In this document: in pieces, positions 62,127 to 64,000 of the stretch
How the letters are laid out: every line of letters starts with the position of its first letter
How positions within the stretch are numbered: position 1 is the stretch's first letter
Assembly: GCF_019084045.1 (NCBI RefSeq)
Contig: NZ_JAHRED010000003.1
Location: 124,001-188,000 of the forward strand
Length of the DNA stretch: 64,000 nucleotides
Origin: Paeniglutamicibacter quisquiliarum
GTDB lineage: Bacteria; Actinomycetota; Actinomycetes; Actinomycetales; Micrococcaceae
Direction of reading: 5' to 3'
Made by a program: the position numbers and the translations under genes
The notes under the pieces: generated by a model
The model's input: only the letters and a program-made list of their open reading frames with translations
The model's database searches: none
What the model was told of the DNA's origin: nothing

Positions 62127-62831
62127 CTAGGCGGGAACCAACAGGGACAAACCCAGGTGGGGGACTTCCAAGGGCACGATCCGGCTTTCGCTGGGCGTGG
62201 CCTTGATCCTTTCCCCCACCAGGTAGGCACCGGAGTTGCCGATGATGACCCGATCGCTGGAGTTCAAAAGGGCCGCATGGCCGGGGATCGAACGCAAGGT
62301 GGGAAGAAAAATGTCTTCCAGTGCCCGCACCGTCACGTCATAGCCGGCAACACCCGCAAATTCCCCATGGATTTCGAACGGGGCGGTGTGCGTGAGGATG
62401 TACTCGTCCGATCCCAGGTAATCGACGTACGGTCCCCAGATCGTTACTTCGCCGGTTCTCTCCGCGGCGCTGAAAAAGGGAAGATGCTCATAGTCGTAGA
62501 ACCTCTCCCCGCCCGGATCAAGGTCAAATACCAACTTTTCGGCCCCGTTGGGTCCAGGGGTCCACCATTCGAGGACGCCTTGTCCCGCGCTCATCCGAGC
62601 CGAGTAAAAAGTTGCCCCGGACCCAACGGCGTACGGATGCCGCTGCAGGAAATCGGAGGCCAGGGTCTTCAGGCCGGCCAGATCGTCCTTGGTGACAAGT
62701 GCGCTCGGGGCTACTTCTCGTGTGAGCAGTTCGGTAACTGCGGCGGCCATAGCGTAGGTAGCCGTCGACGCCTCGTTAAACCAGCTGGAAATGTTTCCCA
62801 AGGCTGCAACTGTTGGTTGGGGGAGGCTCAT
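62127..62831 (-). CDS. stand-alone Cache-like sensor protein
   Basis: A 234-residue protein. FYSARMSAGQGVLEWWTPGPNG, WGPYVDYLGSDEYILTHTAPFEIHGEFAGVAGYDVTVRALEDIF is arranged like a PDC/Cache ligand domain (Tyr/Trp pocket and final Asp). There is no signal peptide, membrane segment or output domain. It overlaps the GntR stop (ATGA). It is probably a cytosolic ligand sensor working with that regulator. Convergent with the amidotransferase gene. Confidence 0.68.
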   Translation of the reverse strand: MSLPQPTVAALGNISSWFNEASTATYAMAAAVTELLTREVAPSALVTKDDLAGLKTLASDFLQRHPYAVGSGATFYSARMSAGQGVLEWWTPGPNGAEKLVFDLDPGGERFYDYEHLPFFSAAERTGEVTIWGPYVDYLGSDEYILTHTAPFEIHGEFAGVAGYDVTVRALEDIFLPTLRSIPGHAALLNSSDRVIIGNSGAYLVGERIKATPSESRIVPLEVPHLGLSLLVPA

Positions 62832-63577
62832 GGGGTTTCCTTCACGTCTGTTGCATAGCTCAGGGCCAACTTCGTATCAATGAGATGGTGCGTGCTGCGC
62901 CGGATATGGTCGATCACCAATTGTTGCCCTTGTTGGCTGTGATTTTCGGACACTGCACGCACCAGCGCGAGATGTTCCGCGGTGGCCCGCTCCGCATCAA
63001 ACTCATCGACCAACGGAGACCAGAGAACCTCCACCGTTTCGGCCTGCAACCGGATTTCGGCGTTCGCCAATCTGGTGGATTGGGCAGTCACCGCCAATTC
63101 AATGTGAAAGCGACTGTCGGCACGTGCCCGCGCCTGGGCGTTTTCGGCCAAGACCAATGAGCGGGCCATATCCTGCAGTCTCTCCAATTCATGCGGCTCG
63201 GCCCGGTCGCAGGCCAGGCGGACGGTGGCGGCGGCTATGGCCGACTGTTCGTCTCCGAGATCCCGGATCTCGGCAATCGATGTGGCCATTAGCCACTTGC
63301 GCATGGCATCGAGCTGGAATTGCGGTTGCTTCAGAATGAATGTCCCGCCGCTGCGACCGCGTCTGGTCTCGACGATACCTTGGTCGCGCAAGACAGCCAG
63401 GGCGTCACGCAGGGTTGCCGCGGCCACGCCGAACATCTCAGACATCTCGATCTCGTTGGGCAGGCGTTCCCCCACGCGCAGCATGCCGAGCGTGATGGCC
63501 TTGGAAATGCGGTTGACGATGGCATCGGAACGTTCCAGATCTGGCAAGGAGCGATAGATCTGCGACTGGAAAGACAT
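62828..63577 (-). CDS. GntR-family regulator, FadR/FCD subfamily
   Basis: A 249-residue regulator. LPNEIEMSEMFGVAAATLRDALAVLRDQGIVETRRGRSGGTF is the winged helix. The FCD domain includes DSRFHIELAVTAQ and a late His pair (HHLID). ATG 63577 is preferred over a TTG four codons upstream. It is coupled to the Cache-like gene and is the likely local regulator of the P450 operon; GntR regulators also accompany the known pip and mor loci. Confidence 0.86.
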   Translation of the reverse strand: MSFQSQIYRSLPDLERSDAIVNRISKAITLGMLRVGERLPNEIEMSEMFGVAAATLRDALAVLRDQGIVETRRGRSGGTFILKQPQFQLDAMRKWLMATSIAEIRDLGDEQSAIAAATVRLACDRAEPHELERLQDMARSLVLAENAQARARADSRFHIELAVTAQSTRLANAEIRLQAETVEVLWSPLVDEFDAERATAEHLALVRAVSENHSQQGQQLVIDHIRRSTHHLIDTKLALSYATDVKETP

Positions 63578-64000
63578 GTTCAAGGCCAAACCGGGTACTC
63601 CAAGCCAAACAAACGGAAATTCAGGCCAGTCTATCGGCTAGATCCGGTGAACCGTGGAACGCGAGTCCCCAGATGGAGAAGAAAACCGGATTGACGCGCA
63701 CCGAGATGGAAAGCAAGCAAAGCGGGGCGAACTTCAACAATTCGTCCCCGGGTGCGTAGCCCGTCATTCGAGGCCCGGAGCATGGATGTCGAGGTCCGCA
63801 TGGAGGACCCGGACAGGGAGTCGGATCTGTATGGGGATGTCCGGCATGCCTGCGACGGGGAGCACGCCGTGGAACACGTTCCTGGATCCGGTGGTTGCGG
63901 AATGCGCGATATTACCTCTTTAGCAATGGCTCCTGGCTGGATGCATCTGCCGCGCTCCGCCTTCCCCTGGCCATCGACACCAAGGCCCATCCGATCACTG
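63578..64000. other. right-end stretch; possible gene tail at the edge
   Basis: The first 300 bp hold the GntR promoter and no supported gene. On the minus strand, bases 64000-63912 read VIGWALVSMARGRRSAADASSQ then EPLLKR and stop. This could be the end of a gene entering from the right, but 29 codons are too few to judge. Confidence 0.3.

Noticed and set aside
63631-63990. 119-codon minus-strand frame near the right edge
   Set aside because: Low-complexity Ser/Arg/Pro-rich reading without motif or start signal.
1-64000. CRISPR arrays, tRNA/rRNA genes, IS elements, prophage
   Set aside because: None seen: no regularly spaced repeats, no cloverleaf genes, no transposase or integrase motifs.

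Overview
The window is GC-rich DNA with tightly packed operons, many ATGA stop/start overlaps, GTG and TTG starts, and hairpins that often lack a U-tract. Together with the gene families (creatinine/creatine genes, PucR/IclR/GntR regulators, an IdeR-like iron box, a GlxR/CRP-like site) this points to a soil actinobacterium, most likely Micrococcaceae (Arthrobacter and relatives). The genus is inferred. No RNA genes, IS elements, CRISPR arrays or phage genes were recognised.

Layout. (1) 0-9 kb: creatinine/creatine use. A PucR regulator runs off the left edge. It is followed by an NCS1 permease, creatinine amidohydrolase, an MHS-type MFS carrier, creatinase, a yeast-type cytosine deaminase homologue, an IclR regulator and a cupin. 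The MFS and creatinase promoters are near copies with the same GCAAC-N3-GTTGC operator. (2) 9-16.6 kb: mixed housekeeping genes (alpha/beta hydrolase, FAD dehydrogenase, DUF2087, DUF4190, inositol monophosphatase-like, MarR plus DHA2 exporter). (3) 16.8-26.2 kb: APC permease, class III CoA-transferase, PucR, GABA-type transaminase, glutaryl-CoA dehydrogenase, semialdehyde dehydrogenase and 3-hydroxyacyl-CoA dehydrogenase. In order these form a 5-aminovalerate -> glutarate -> glutaryl-CoA -> crotonyl-CoA route. (4) 26.6-36.5 kb: a lower-GC catabolic block (CoA ligase, two MaoC hydratases, thiolase, two SDRs, a lambda-crystallin-type dehydrogenase, MFS carrier, GntR regulator, thioesterase) flanked by two gene-poor stretches. 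(5) 37.9-42.6 kb: xdhABC-type molybdenum hydroxylase. (6) 42.6-53.6 kb: PNPOx-like protein, App1-like phosphatase, thioesterase, histidine phosphatase, a TetR-controlled YtcJ amidohydrolase/APC permease pair, an iron-regulated siderophore-interacting protein, alkA-tag repair genes, and an ArsR-CDF metal efflux operon closed by a very strong terminator. (7) 54-62 kb: APC permease, cytochrome P450, [3Fe-4S] ferredoxin, ferredoxin reductase, glutamine-synthetase-like ligase, a solute-binding-protein fold without a signal peptide, and two PuuD-type class I amidotransferases. (8) 62.1-63.6 kb, opposite strand: a stand-alone Cache-like sensor protein coupled to a GntR regulator.

The most interesting system is region 7. 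It combines a P450 electron-transfer chain, as in the known actinobacterial cyclic secondary amine (morpholine/piperidine/pyrrolidine) oxidation loci, with a gamma-glutamylation/deglutamylation module and a cytosolic binding protein. Piperidine cleavage would yield 5-aminovalerate, the substrate inferred for region 3, so the two operons may form one pathway. The chemistry of individual families is established; the substrates and the link between the operons are inference.
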